From positions 62,001-126,000 of the forward strand of contig JAWSUY010000006.1 in assembly GCA_033852175.1 (NCBI GenBank): a DNA stretch of 64,000 nucleotides, read 5' to 3'. Positions 54,068 to 62,978 of this stretch are shown here, piece after piece. Position 1 is the stretch's first letter. Every line of letters begins with the position of its first letter. Source of the DNA: Agarilytica sp033852175. Lineage in GTDB: Bacteria; Pseudomonadota; Gammaproteobacteria; Pseudomonadales; Cellvibrionaceae. Both the position numbers and the translations under genes were made by a program. The notes under the pieces were generated by a model. That model was given only the letters and a program-made list of their open reading frames with translations, was not told the DNA's origin and did not search any database.

Positions 54068-56146
54068 ATGTTAGATAAATTTTTAGAAGGCACACAGATG
54101 AAGCGGCCAGCTGAAAAGCTGACGCCTGAAGCTGAGTTGGAGTTTGACCGCTACGATCGTATTTTTCGCAGCAGCCGTGCCTATGCTTTTGTCGACTGGG
54201 ATATGGTCACTGGAGATTTTCATTGGCGTGGCGGTTTACTCTCTTATATGGGCTACGATGAAAAAACGATTGCCGATGCGCTACAAGCCAGCGAACTGAC
54301 TGCTTTTATTTACCCTGAAGATCGGGCGCGTCTTGACGAAAGTTTTCTACAGCTGATTAAAAACAAAGATCATCCTGGTTATATCACCTATCGTGGTATT
54401 AAGAGCGATGGCACTCCCATGTGGATGGAAATTCGCTTGGAAGCTGAGCGAAGGGATGATGGTTGGGTGACGCATCTATCAGGTTTAATCTCAGATATTT
54501 CAGCCTTGAAAGCAGCTGAAGATGCGCTCATGATTAACGAAGCGCGACATGCGCGTATTATACAAGCGTCCAATGATGGCTTGTGGGAATGGTCGGTCGC
54601 GAATGGTGGTCGGAGGTTGTTCCAGGGACGTGACGGGCGTTTAAATTGGTCTCAGCGGAGTGGAGGGATAGCATTTAATTCACGTTGTTGGGAAATGCTG
54701 GGATATGACGGAAATGAAGAGCTTGTTTTAAAAGGATTGACGGGCTGGCGCAGTCTGATGCATCCAGATGATGGTCTTCGTTTAGATCGGGCTCTCATTG
54801 AACATATGTCCTTAAAAAAACCGTTTGATATCGAGTACCGCATTCGAACGAAAAGCGGCTCGTGGTGCTGGATTCGTGCGCGTGGGCAAGCGAGCTATGA
54901 TGAGGAAGGAAAGCCGAAACTATTTTCGGGTACTAACATCGACATCACAGAGCTAAAGTGTGCTGAAGAAAGTGTCATTAGAGCAAAGGAAGATGCTGAA
55001 AGTGCAAATTTGGCAAAGTCTGAATTTCTTTCCAGTATGAGTCACGAATTACGTACACCGCTGAATGCTATTCTCGGATTTACTCAATTATTTGAATTGG
55101 ATAATACCCTATCGGCAGAGCAGCAATCGAATATCCATGAAATTAAATCCGCAGGAAATCATTTACTTGATTTAGTGGGGGATGTCTTGGATTTGGCTCG
55201 AATTGACGCAGGCCATGTCGAATTGACCTTTTCGAAAGTGCTGCCGTCTCGAATAATTCATGAATGCGTTGTTTTGCTAAACTCCCAGTATGAACAGCGT
55301 CATTTAAATCTAGAGCTAGAGTTTAATGGGTTGGAGTCACGAACAATAATTGCAGACGAAAATCGATTTAAACAAGTTTTATTAAATTTAATGGGCAATG
55401 CGGGAAAGTATAATAAAAAAGGCGGCTCGGTAAAGGTCGAGTGCAGCCTAATTGACGGGGCGCGAATGAGAATCTCAGTGGAAGATAGCGGTTTGGGTAT
55501 TCCTGCGAAGTTACAATCCGAGCTCTTTCAACCCTTTAATCGTTTAGGGGCAGAGAATTCCAGTGTCGGCGGGACGGGTATCGGTCTGGTGATAACGCAA
55601 CAGTTGGTGGAGCAAATGCATGGTGAAATTAATTTTGAAAGTCAGGAGAAAATAGGCAGTAAGTTTTGGGTGGATTTTCCTTTCTCTAAAAGTTTTGATA
55701 GTAGTGATGTACAAATTAAAATCGCTAATTCACAGCTAATGAAGGGGTATTCAGATATTCCTGAACTGACGGTTAAAGGCGTGAAGCGAGTTTTGTATGT
55801 TGAAGATAACCCATCAAATCAAAAGCTCATGGAACAGGTGCTGGCAAAATATCCTCAGATCGAACTGACCGTCGTGGGTTTAGCCGTTCAAGGTTTATTC
55901 TTAGCCCGCTCGACTTCACCGGATTTAATAATTCTTGATGTTTCTTTACCCGGAGTTACGGGCCACGAAATGGTTGAAATTCTAAAGAGTGACCCTCTTT
56001 CGAAACATCTGCCTGTGATTGCTTTATCGGCTAATGTGCTCCCCCATGATGTTGAAAGAGGGAAGGAAGCGGGATTTGACCGCTACCTCACTAAGCCACT
56101 TAATATTGAAGAATTAATTTCAGCCTGTAACGATTTAATCACCTAA
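54068..56146 (+). CDS. Hybrid PAS-PAS histidine kinase-receiver, copy 2
   Basis: 692 residues, closely similar to the upstream gene. Shared stretches include FDRYDRIFR, GGLLSYMGYDE, SSMSHELRTPLNAILGF (H326), LMGNAGKYNKKGG, GTGIGLVI and AVQGLFLARS in the receiver (D624). Copy 2 keeps all catalytic residues, so both kinases look active. The pair is a tandem duplication that has diverged, perhaps in ligand or partner. Confidence 0.9.
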   Translation: MLDKFLEGTQMKRPAEKLTPEAELEFDRYDRIFRSSRAYAFVDWDMVTGDFHWRGGLLSYMGYDEKTIADALQASELTAFIYPEDRARLDESFLQLIKNKDHPGYITYRGIKSDGTPMWMEIRLEAERRDDGWVTHLSGLISDISALKAAEDALMINEARHARIIQASNDGLWEWSVANGGRRLFQGRDGRLNWSQRSGGIAFNSRCWEMLGYDGNEELVLKGLTGWRSLMHPDDGLRLDRALIEHMSLKKPFDIEYRIRTKSGSWCWIRARGQASYDEEGKPKLFSGTNIDITELKCAEESVIRAKEDAESANLAKSEFLSSMSHELRTPLNAILGFTQLFELDNTLSAEQQSNIHEIKSAGNHLLDLVGDVLDLARIDAGHVELTFSKVLPSRIIHECVVLLNSQYEQRHLNLELEFNGLESRTIIADENRFKQVLLNLMGNAGKYNKKGGSVKVECSLIDGARMRISVEDSGLGIPAKLQSELFQPFNRLGAENSSVGGTGIGLVITQQLVEQMHGEINFESQEKIGSKFWVDFPFSKSFDSSDVQIKIANSQLMKGYSDIPELTVKGVKRVLYVEDNPSNQKLMEQVLAKYPQIELTVVGLAVQGLFLARSTSPDLIILDVSLPGVTGHEMVEILKSDPLSKHLPVIALSANVLPHDVERGKEAGFDRYLTKPLNIEELISACNDLIT

Positions 56147-56148
56147 AA

Positions 56149-56176
56149 TCACCCGTCACCCGTCACCCGTCACCCG
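56149..56176. repeat. Four tandem TCACCCG heptamers
   Basis: TCACCCG repeated four times (28 bp) between the second kinase gene and the end of the minus-strand SGNH-like lipoprotein gene. Simple sequence, prone to copy-number change; no known function. Confidence 0.7.
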
Positions 56177-56186
56177 TTCCCTGTAA

Positions 56187-57176
56187 TCAATACCCCACAA
56201 TTCCCGTTCGATAATCTCCAGATACAACACGCCAGGTTATTTTCTGCATAAGTTGAGCGGCTTCTTTCGAGGGAGGGAGGGCCGTATCGCCGGTTTCAGT
56301 TTTGAGGGCGAAAGGTAAGCCGATAGGGCTTGCTTGATATAATACAGAATAGTGAACCAATGCAACCAGATAGGCGCCGATGTCATTGATGTGAATGGGG
56401 TCCAAACTTCCGTCAGAATTTCGTTTAAATATATCTTCAGGTTTTTGGATTCCTTCAACGCCTCCCAAGTGCTCGACTTCTTTAAAAAATGCAGACATCA
56501 CCTGACCAACAGGAATAACATATGTGGGTTTGTCGCTATCCATTTTAACATGGGCGGCATCCACTATATTATTTAGCCAGTAGGGTTTGTAGTCTTGCTC
56601 TAGCCGGTTAATCCAGCCAGCTTTGTCCGTGACCTGGTGCCAGGACTCATATAAATACACGCGCGCACCAGGATTGTGTTTCAGAATTTCCTCCGAAAAT
56701 TTTTGTAAATATAGTGCGCTATCAAAATATTGAATAGCATCTTTGATTTCTACCATCTCAGTCAGAACAAAAGCATCGAATTGAGACTGCTTAATTGCTT
56801 CAAACACATCTTGGTAATTGTCGTGATCGTTTTCCTTGTCGAAACCGTTGATCTTCTCATCCGGTTCCCAATGGGCTTTTAGAGTTGTTCCCCAGCCGAG
56901 CTGGCTGCTAAATTCATGACCTGATCCTGCCAGCTGTCGTAGCATGATGGGCATGGTTCTACCTACCAAGCTGTGGCCGAGGTGGTAAACCTTGAGCTTT
57001 CCATCTGTTTTGATTAGTGGCTTTGAATATAGCTCGCTGAGTGTGGCTTCCTCAATTTTCGTTTCTTCGACCCTAGCTTCAGAACAGCCGCTTAACATTC
57101 CTAAAAAAGGCAGAAGGGCGGCTGAAGTCGCAAGCGTCTTTTTGAGTGTTTTTTTCACCAGCGAATTTATTTGCAT
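56187..57176 (-). CDS. SGNH-hydrolase-like lipoprotein
   Basis: 329 residues. Signal peptide with lipobox near residues 28-31 (LGMLSGCSEA). The mature N terminus reads LKVYHLGHSLVGRTMP, where GHSL replaces GDSL of the SGNH family. The C-terminal catalytic pair appears as DPIHINDIGAYLVALVHY, matching D-x-x-H. The order and spacing fit an SGNH-like fold, but the middle blocks are not obvious. It could be an esterase acting on lipids or polysaccharides in the periplasm or on the surface. The call is by motif; substrate unknown. Confidence 0.6.
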   Translation of the reverse strand: MQINSLVKKTLKKTLATSAALLPFLGMLSGCSEARVEETKIEEATLSELYSKPLIKTDGKLKVYHLGHSLVGRTMPIMLRQLAGSGHEFSSQLGWGTTLKAHWEPDEKINGFDKENDHDNYQDVFEAIKQSQFDAFVLTEMVEIKDAIQYFDSALYLQKFSEEILKHNPGARVYLYESWHQVTDKAGWINRLEQDYKPYWLNNIVDAAHVKMDSDKPTYVIPVGQVMSAFFKEVEHLGGVEGIQKPEDIFKRNSDGSLDPIHINDIGAYLVALVHYSVLYQASPIGLPFALKTETGDTALPPSKEAAQLMQKITWRVVSGDYRTGIVGY

Positions 57177-57377
57177 CTCTTGCCCTTGGGTGAGCGATTA
57201 CCAAATTTATTTAGGTGGGAAGTATAGTGTTTCTTGAGGGCTATGCAATATGACGGATTGAGATGAACGAAGAGCGCGAGGTAACGATGACCGCTTCTAA
57301 AATGGGGTTGAGCTGAAAAGAAAGGGCTAAAAGGCCTGATCAGAGACGATAAGGCCTGCAAGTATAAGATTGGTTGT

Positions 57378-58193
57378 TTATTTCTTTTGGCTAGGCAAAT
57401 GGCCCAAATGCTTTTGCACTGTTTGAAGCAATGGCTTGAACACTTTAGGTGCTGCCGCGACAATGTGCCCGCTTTTTAGAAAATCACTGCCACCATTGAA
57501 ATCTGATACCAAAGCACCTGCTTCTTTTAGGATCAGAACGCCTGCGGCGATATCCCAAGTTTGTAAATTCATTTCCCAAAAGCCTTCAAAGCGACCAGCA
57601 GCCACATAGGCGAGATCTAGTGCGGCAGAGCCTGGGCGGCGCAAACCGGCTGTTTCTCCTGCGAGTTCTTTCAGGCAGTCCATGTAGGCATCTATGTGAT
57701 CCAAAGCGAAGCCGTTAAAAGGAATCCCCGTGCCGATAACTGCGCCGTTTAAACCTCTATGCTTGCTTACGCGTATGCGTCGGCCATTAGCGCTAGCGCC
57801 TTGGCCGCGCGATGCGCAAAATTCTTCGCGTCTCATCGGGTCCAAAATAACGGCGTGTTCTAATTGCCCTTTATAGGTGCAGGCAATGGATACTGCAAAA
57901 TGAGGGATGCCGTGAAGAAAGTTAGTGGTACCGTCGAGGGGGTCGATAACCCACTCATAATCGCTGTCTGGATTTCCTGAGGTTCCGCCTTCTTCACCGA
58001 CGAAGCGATGTTCCGGGTAGGCTTTCTGCAGGTGATATATGATTTCAGCCTCCGCTTTGCGGTCGACTTCGCTAACGTAATCGTTGCGGCCTTTCTCTTC
58101 GATGTTGATGATATCGACCCGTTCAAAAGCGTTTACGATCACGTCCCCTGCTTTTCGAGCGGCATTGAGGGCGATGGTTTGCATGGGTTCCAT
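57378..58193 (-). CDS. suhB: Inositol-1-monophosphatase
   Basis: 271 residues. Metal-binding motifs of the IMPase family: GEEGGTSG, WVIDPLDGTTNFLHGIPHFAVS, and WDIAAGVLILKEAGALVSDF near 210-230. The start MEPMQTIALNAARKAGDVIV fits SuhB. In E. coli SuhB also helps rRNA antitermination; that role here is inferred from the family. It is divergent from trmJ across 466 bp. Confidence 0.94.
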   Translation of the reverse strand: MEPMQTIALNAARKAGDVIVNAFERVDIINIEEKGRNDYVSEVDRKAEAEIIYHLQKAYPEHRFVGEEGGTSGNPDSDYEWVIDPLDGTTNFLHGIPHFAVSIACTYKGQLEHAVILDPMRREEFCASRGQGASANGRRIRVSKHRGLNGAVIGTGIPFNGFALDHIDAYMDCLKELAGETAGLRRPGSAALDLAYVAAGRFEGFWEMNLQTWDIAAGVLILKEAGALVSDFNGGSDFLKSGHIVAAAPKVFKPLLQTVQKHLGHLPSQKK

Positions 58194-58659
58194 GGGTGAT
58201 ATCTCTTGTTAGGGGGGCGAAAGGGCCGGGATTATAGCAAAATTTGAGCGGCACCATACGGGGAAATAAGCGTGAAATGCTAATTTGCTGTTGAGGTAAG
58301 GTTTGTGGGAGAGGATCATTTGTCTGGGGGGCAGTTTTCTAATGCAGGCTAGTAAGCGTCTCTATTTAACTCATTACCGCCATTTGTCTTAATTTGGATT
58401 GATAGGGAGGGTGCGATTATCATGGTATTAGGTGCTAATGGGAAAGTGTCTGGGTAGGCGAGGCCTGGTGCATTTCCAGTTTCAGAGCCGTGAAATTAGC
58501 GCCTTCCGCCTTGGGGAGATATCAACGTTCCTGCCTAATCGAAGCGCAATGCGGTATATACCGCAGTCTCTGTCGTAGAGCTAGATACCCGCCTAATCCA
58601 TAGACTCCCCCGCAACCAACGGTTATAGTCCGCATTTTTTACGTAAAGAGTATTCCCCC
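58194..58659. other. 466-bp divergent gap between suhB and trmJ
   Basis: No gene. It holds a 16-bp perfect palindrome TGCGGTATATACCGCA at 58550-58565, and a TATAGT at about 58624-58629 that could be a -10 for trmJ. Nothing else stands out. Confidence 0.4.
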
Positions 58660-59436
58660 ATGAAAGATCGGCTTAGTAAAGTGCATTTGGTGATGGTAAA
58701 CACTACCCACCCCGGCAATATTGGCGCAGCTGCCAGAGCGATTAAAAACATGGGGCTTTCATCGCTTATCTTGGTCGATCCAAAGGAATTCCCGTCCCCC
58801 AAGGCTGTATGGCGTTCAGCTGGAGCAGTGGATGTTCTCGATAATGTGCGAGTTGTTTCAACCTTAGACGAAGCCATTGAAAATTGCGGCTTGGTCGTGG
58901 GGACGAGTGCCCGTGAGCGACGCATTCCCTGGCCCTTACTTACGCCCCGCGAATGCGGAGACAAAGTTTGGGCTGAAACCGATAAGCATGATGTGGCTAT
59001 TGTCTTTGGTCGAGAAGATCGAGGGCTAACCAATGAAGAGTTACAGAAGTGCCATTTTCATGTGCATATTCCGGCGAATACCGAATACTCAGCCCTAAAT
59101 ATATCGGCTGCGCTGCAAGTGATTACTTACGAAGTGCGTATGTCGTATTTAGCCGCTAAAGACGGCAAAGCGCCACATTTTGATGATTGGGACGTGTTGC
59201 CAGCCAAGGTCAAAGACGTCGAAATGTACTTTGAGCACCTTGAGGAAACGCTAGAAAACTTGGGTTTTTACGATCCCAAAAACCCTCGTCAAACCATGAC
59301 TCGTATACGACGCCTATTTAACCGTGTGAGAATGGATGAAATGGAGCTGAGTATCATGCGAGGCATGCTAACTTCTATCCAAAATTACATCTTTCAGAGC
59401 AAGAAAAAGATCAAGGAATTGTCATCAGGCGAATAA
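58660..59436 (+). CDS. trmJ: tRNA (cytidine/uridine-32-2'-O)-methyltransferase
   Basis: SPOUT-class enzyme that methylates the ribose at position 32 of several tRNAs. 258 residues. The knot motifs are visible: VHLVMVNTTHPGNIGAAARAI near the N terminus, GREDRGLTNEELQKC, and IPANTEYSALNISAALQVI. The C-terminal tail MTRIRRLFNRVRMDEMELSIMRG is typical of TrmJ. It precedes iscR, as in E. coli. Its stop codon lies inside a palindrome. Confidence 0.95.
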   Translation: MKDRLSKVHLVMVNTTHPGNIGAAARAIKNMGLSSLILVDPKEFPSPKAVWRSAGAVDVLDNVRVVSTLDEAIENCGLVVGTSARERRIPWPLLTPRECGDKVWAETDKHDVAIVFGREDRGLTNEELQKCHFHVHIPANTEYSALNISAALQVITYEVRMSYLAAKDGKAPHFDDWDVLPAKVKDVEMYFEHLEETLENLGFYDPKNPRQTMTRIRRLFNRVRMDEMELSIMRGMLTSIQNYIFQSKKKIKELSSGE

Positions 59437-59492
59437 CCTAGTAATTTACTAGGTTATATACTTGACTTAAATACTAGGTTTTAGAATAATAT
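59433..59492 (+). promoter_or_regulatory. Probable tandem IscR sites and iscR promoter
   Basis: Two related sites precede iscR. The first, 59434-59456, is a perfect palindrome with 11-bp arms (TAACCTAGTAA, T, TTACTAGGTTA). The second, 59458-59482, is ATACTTGACTTAAATACTAG plus GTTTT and resembles the type 1 IscR motif with TTGACT inside. TACTAGGTT is repeated in both. TTGACT (59462-59467) and AATAAT (59485-59490) can be -35 and -10 with 17-bp spacing. This suggests autorepression by IscR. Confidence 0.65.
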
Positions 59493-59517
59493 CCTTAAAC
59501 TCAGTAGGTGATACTCC

Positions 59518-60018
59518 ATGCGTTTAACTACCAAAGGCCGCTATGCGGTGACGGCAATGCTTGATTTGGCTCTCCACGCGAATAGTGGGCCTGTGAGTTT
59601 GGCCGACATTTCAAAGCGTCAAGAAATCTCCCTTTCATATCTTGAACAGTTGTTTGCAAAATTGCGCCAAAACGCATTAGTGCGCAGTGTGCGCGGGCCA
59701 GGTGGTGGTTATCGCCTCAATCGAGAGGCTAGCGAGGTCTACGTGGCTGAGATTATCGACGCGGTTAATGAGTCCATTGATGCTACCAGCTGTGGTGGTG
59801 AAGGCGACTGTCAGCATGGAGATGTGTGCTTAACGCATTACTTGTGGTCCGACCTGAGTGAGCAAATACACAGTTTTTTAAGCGGTATTAGCTTGGGTGG
59901 ATTAGTCGAGCGGCATGATGTGCAGACTGTCGCTCAGCGCCAAAATCAAAAAGAGCTTGCCACAGGCAAAGATCGTGTCAACGCCGCTGACGTTATTACG
60001 TCGAGCGGATTGGTTTAG
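59518..60018 (+). CDS. iscR: Iron-sulfur cluster regulator IscR
   Basis: Rrf2-family repressor that holds a [2Fe-2S] cluster. 166 residues. The winged helix is MRLTTKGRYAVTAMLDLAL and ISLSYLEQLFAKLRQNALVRSVRGPGGGYRL. The three cluster cysteines are present as CGGEGDCQHGDVC (spacing C-x5-C-x5-C) near residues 92-104. ATG 59518 has AGGTGA upstream. It is followed by iscS, then sufB, sufC and sufD, probably one transcript. Confidence 0.96.
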   Translation: MRLTTKGRYAVTAMLDLALHANSGPVSLADISKRQEISLSYLEQLFAKLRQNALVRSVRGPGGGYRLNREASEVYVAEIIDAVNESIDATSCGGEGDCQHGDVCLTHYLWSDLSEQIHSFLSGISLGGLVERHDVQTVAQRQNQKELATGKDRVNAADVITSSGLV

Positions 60019-60031
60019 AGTTCGAACAGCA

Positions 60032-61216
60032 ATGAAAACGCCTGTCTACCTTGATTATGCCGCAACGACCCCTGTTGATCCTCGGGTGGCAGAAGCCATG
60101 TCCCAGTGTTTAACACTGGACGGCAATTTTGGTAATCCCGCTTCTCGCTCGCATGGCTATGGCTGGCGAGCTGAAGAAGCCGTAGAAAATGCCAGAGGCG
60201 TTTTAGCTGACCTACTTCATGCAGACCCACGAGAGATTGTGTGGACCAGCGGAGCGACGGAGTCGAACAACTTAGCTATCAAAGGTGGCGCGTTGTCTCG
60301 CCAGGAGCGTGGTCGACATATCGTTACCGCGAAAACCGAGCACAAAGCCGTATTAGATAGCTGTGTTTACCTTGAAACCCAAGGTTTCGAGGTGACGTAC
60401 ATAACACCGCCCAGTAATGGTGTTATATCGGCAGAGCAGCTTAAAGCCGCTCTCCGCGAAGATACAATTTTAGTGTCGTTGATGCATGTGAATAATGAAA
60501 TCGGTGTGATGCACGATATTGCCGATATTGGCCAGTTGTGCCGAGCAAAGGGCATATTATTTCACGTTGATGCGGCACAAAGTGTGGGTAAGACAGCTGT
60601 TAATGTCGACGACTTATTCGTAGATCTGCTGTCGATATCAGCCCACAAAATGTACGGCCCTAAGGGTATCGGCGCTCTTTATGTACGTAGAGCGCCGGAT
60701 ATAAATATCGAAGCACAAATACATGGCGGTGGTCACGAACGTGGAATGCGTTCAGGCACTTTACCGACCCATCAAATTGTTGGCTTGGGTACTGCGGCCA
60801 AAATTGCCTTAGAAGAGGGTGATGTTGAATCGAAACGACTGTTGGCTTTGCGCCAACGGTTTTTGCTGAGTTTGAAAGAGTTACCGGCTATTCACGTCAA
60901 TGGTGATTTAGAAAAACGCGTAGCAGGCAACGTCAATATGAGCTTCGCCTATATTGACGGTGAATCGCTATTGATGTCGCTGCGAGACCTGGCTCTGTCG
61001 ACAGGATCTGCTTGTATGTCGGTCAGTGTAGAGCCGTCGTATGTGTTGACCTCTATTGGTGTTGAGCCTCAGCTCGCAGACAGCTCATTGCGAATTTGTT
61101 TTGGTCGTTTTTCGACAGAAGAAGAAGTTGATTTTGCTGCCGAGAAAATTGTTTCCGCTGTGGAAAAATTACGTGCGGTATCACCCGCATGGCAAGCACG
61201 TGAGAGTGCTGTTTAG
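60032..61216 (+). CDS. iscS: Cysteine desulfurase IscS
   Basis: PLP enzyme that removes sulfur from cysteine for cluster and thio-modification pathways. 394 residues from ATG 60032 (MKTPVYLDYAATTPVDPRV). The PLP lysine is in SISAHKMYGPKG. The catalytic cysteine is C328 in STGSACMSVSVEPSYVL, at the E. coli IscS position. A few residues around it differ from the usual SSGSACTSASLEPSYVL. It lies 13 bp after iscR; iscU does not follow. Instead the SUF genes do. Confidence 0.9.
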   Translation: MKTPVYLDYAATTPVDPRVAEAMSQCLTLDGNFGNPASRSHGYGWRAEEAVENARGVLADLLHADPREIVWTSGATESNNLAIKGGALSRQERGRHIVTAKTEHKAVLDSCVYLETQGFEVTYITPPSNGVISAEQLKAALREDTILVSLMHVNNEIGVMHDIADIGQLCRAKGILFHVDAAQSVGKTAVNVDDLFVDLLSISAHKMYGPKGIGALYVRRAPDINIEAQIHGGGHERGMRSGTLPTHQIVGLGTAAKIALEEGDVESKRLLALRQRFLLSLKELPAIHVNGDLEKRVAGNVNMSFAYIDGESLLMSLRDLALSTGSACMSVSVEPSYVLTSIGVEPQLADSSLRICFGRFSTEEEVDFAAEKIVSAVEKLRAVSPAWQARESAV

Positions 61217-61313
61217 GATACGTTTGGCTAAAGGCTTAGATGTTAGGTGTTAGAAGTTAGGGCTTTAGAGAGAAGAAATTTAGATTGTAAGAATTTACTG
61301 AGTTAAAGGTTTT

Positions 61314-62753
61314 ATGTCCCAAGAACAAATTGATGGCTTAATTTCAAAAGAATACGCGGCGGGTTTCGTGACCGATGTTGAGTCAGACACCCTACCGCCA
61401 GGTCTTAATGAAGATGTCGTTAGGTTTATTTCCGCAAAAAAAGATGAGCCTCAGTGGTTACTGGATTGGCGATTGAAAGCCTATCGTGCGTGGAAGGAAA
61501 TGAAAGAGCCAGATTGGGCGCATGTGGATTATCCGAAAATTGATTTCAATGCGATATCGTATTATTCCGCTCCAAAAAGCATGGCTGACAAGCCGCAAAG
61601 CTTAGATGAAGTCGATCCCGAATTAATCGCAACCTATAACAAACTGGGTATTCCATTACACGAGCAAGAAGTGTTGGCGGGTGTTGCTGTCGACGTGGTG
61701 TTCGATTCTGTTTCAGTGGGAACAACTTTCCGTAAAAAACTAAAAGAAGTGGGCGTTATTTTTTGCCCCATTTCTGAGGCTGTTCACGAACATCCCGAAT
61801 TGGTCAAAAAGTACTTGGGCAGCGTGGTTCCTCAAAAAGACAATTATTACTCGGCGCTTAACTGTGCGGTATTCAGTGATGGCTCCTTTGTGTATATCCC
61901 CAAAGGTGTCCGTTGCCCGATGGAATTGTCGACGTATTTCCGTATCAACGAACTGAATACTGGGCAATTTGAGCGTACATTGATTATTGCCGATGAAGGC
62001 AGTCATGTTAGTTACCTCGAAGGCTGTACTGCGCCAATGCGCGATGAAAATCAACTGCATGCAGCAGTGGTTGAATTGGTTGTGCTTGATGACGCCAAGA
62101 TAAAATATTCTACCGTGCAAAACTGGTATCCCGGCGATGCAGAAGGCAAAGGCGGCATATACAATTTTGTGACCAAGCGTGGTATTTGTCATAAAAATGC
62201 GCAGTTGTCGTGGACGCAAGTCGAAACGGGTTCTGCGATTACGTGGAAATACCCGAGCTGTATTTTAAAAGGTGATAATAGCGTTGGTGAGTTTTATTCG
62301 GTTGCATTAACCAATAATTATCAGCAGGCCGATACCGGCACCAAAATGATACACATCGGTAAAAATACCAAGTCGACGATTATCTCGAAGGGTATTTCAG
62401 CGGGTAAAAGTTCGAACGCATACCGGGGCTTGGTTCGTATGAACCCCGGTGCAGACGGTGCGCGGAATTATACTCAGTGTGATTCATTGTTGATCGGCGA
62501 TAAATGTGCGGCGCATACTTTCCCCTATATTGAAAGTAAGAACCCTTCAGCGGTGATAGAGCACGAGGCAACGACATCCAGAGTGAGTGATGATCAGTTG
62601 TATCTGTGTTTGCAGCGCGGAATTGATACTGAAAAAGCCGTTTCGATGATTGTGAATGGTTTTTGTAAAGAAGTGTTTAAAGAGTTACCTATGGAGTTTG
62701 CTGTTGAAGCAGGCAAGTTGCTGGAAGTTAGTTTGGAAGGCAGCGTAGGGTAA
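61314..62753 (+). CDS. sufB: Fe-S cluster assembly scaffold subunit SufB
   Basis: Scaffold subunit of SufBC2D. 479 residues, close to E. coli SufB. It has the conserved YYSALNCAVFSDGSFVYIPKG, the beta-helix core AHTFPYIESKNPSAVIEHEA and the C-terminal LYLCLQRGIDTEKAVSMIVNGF. ATG 61314 follows iscS by 97 bp. The downstream gap contains repeat element C. Confidence 0.96.
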   Translation: MSQEQIDGLISKEYAAGFVTDVESDTLPPGLNEDVVRFISAKKDEPQWLLDWRLKAYRAWKEMKEPDWAHVDYPKIDFNAISYYSAPKSMADKPQSLDEVDPELIATYNKLGIPLHEQEVLAGVAVDVVFDSVSVGTTFRKKLKEVGVIFCPISEAVHEHPELVKKYLGSVVPQKDNYYSALNCAVFSDGSFVYIPKGVRCPMELSTYFRINELNTGQFERTLIIADEGSHVSYLEGCTAPMRDENQLHAAVVELVVLDDAKIKYSTVQNWYPGDAEGKGGIYNFVTKRGICHKNAQLSWTQVETGSAITWKYPSCILKGDNSVGEFYSVALTNNYQQADTGTKMIHIGKNTKSTIISKGISAGKSSNAYRGLVRMNPGADGARNYTQCDSLLIGDKCAAHTFPYIESKNPSAVIEHEATTSRVSDDQLYLCLQRGIDTEKAVSMIVNGFCKEVFKELPMEFAVEAGKLLEVSLEGSVG

Positions 62754-62767
62754 TGTAGTGTTAGGGC

Positions 62768-62881
62768 GTGATTCGCCTTTAGAAAAAATTTTGATGACTC
62801 GCCGTGAATCCATCCATGGAGGCTCTACCGCAGCATCCATGCTGCAAAAGGTCATCAAAATTCTTTCCAAAGACAAATCAC
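62768..62881. repeat. MITE-like element C between sufB and sufC
   Basis: 114 bp. The left end (62768-62798) and the reverse complement of the right end (62851-62881) match at 27 of 31 positions; the inner part TTTTGATGAC is exact. Inside is GCAGCATCCATGCTGC, a 7-bp-arm hairpin (62830-62845), and a TCCATGGA palindrome at 62813-62820. The whole element can fold as one long hairpin, which would sit in the suf transcript. Confidence 0.65.
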
Positions 62882-62978
62882 TTCGTGCATCCTTCGAGGT
62901 TTTCTTGAGGGAGTGTTTGAGCTGAAATATTTAGCTCAAAAGTGAATTTGATATGAATATATCTGGAGAAACGTTTTA

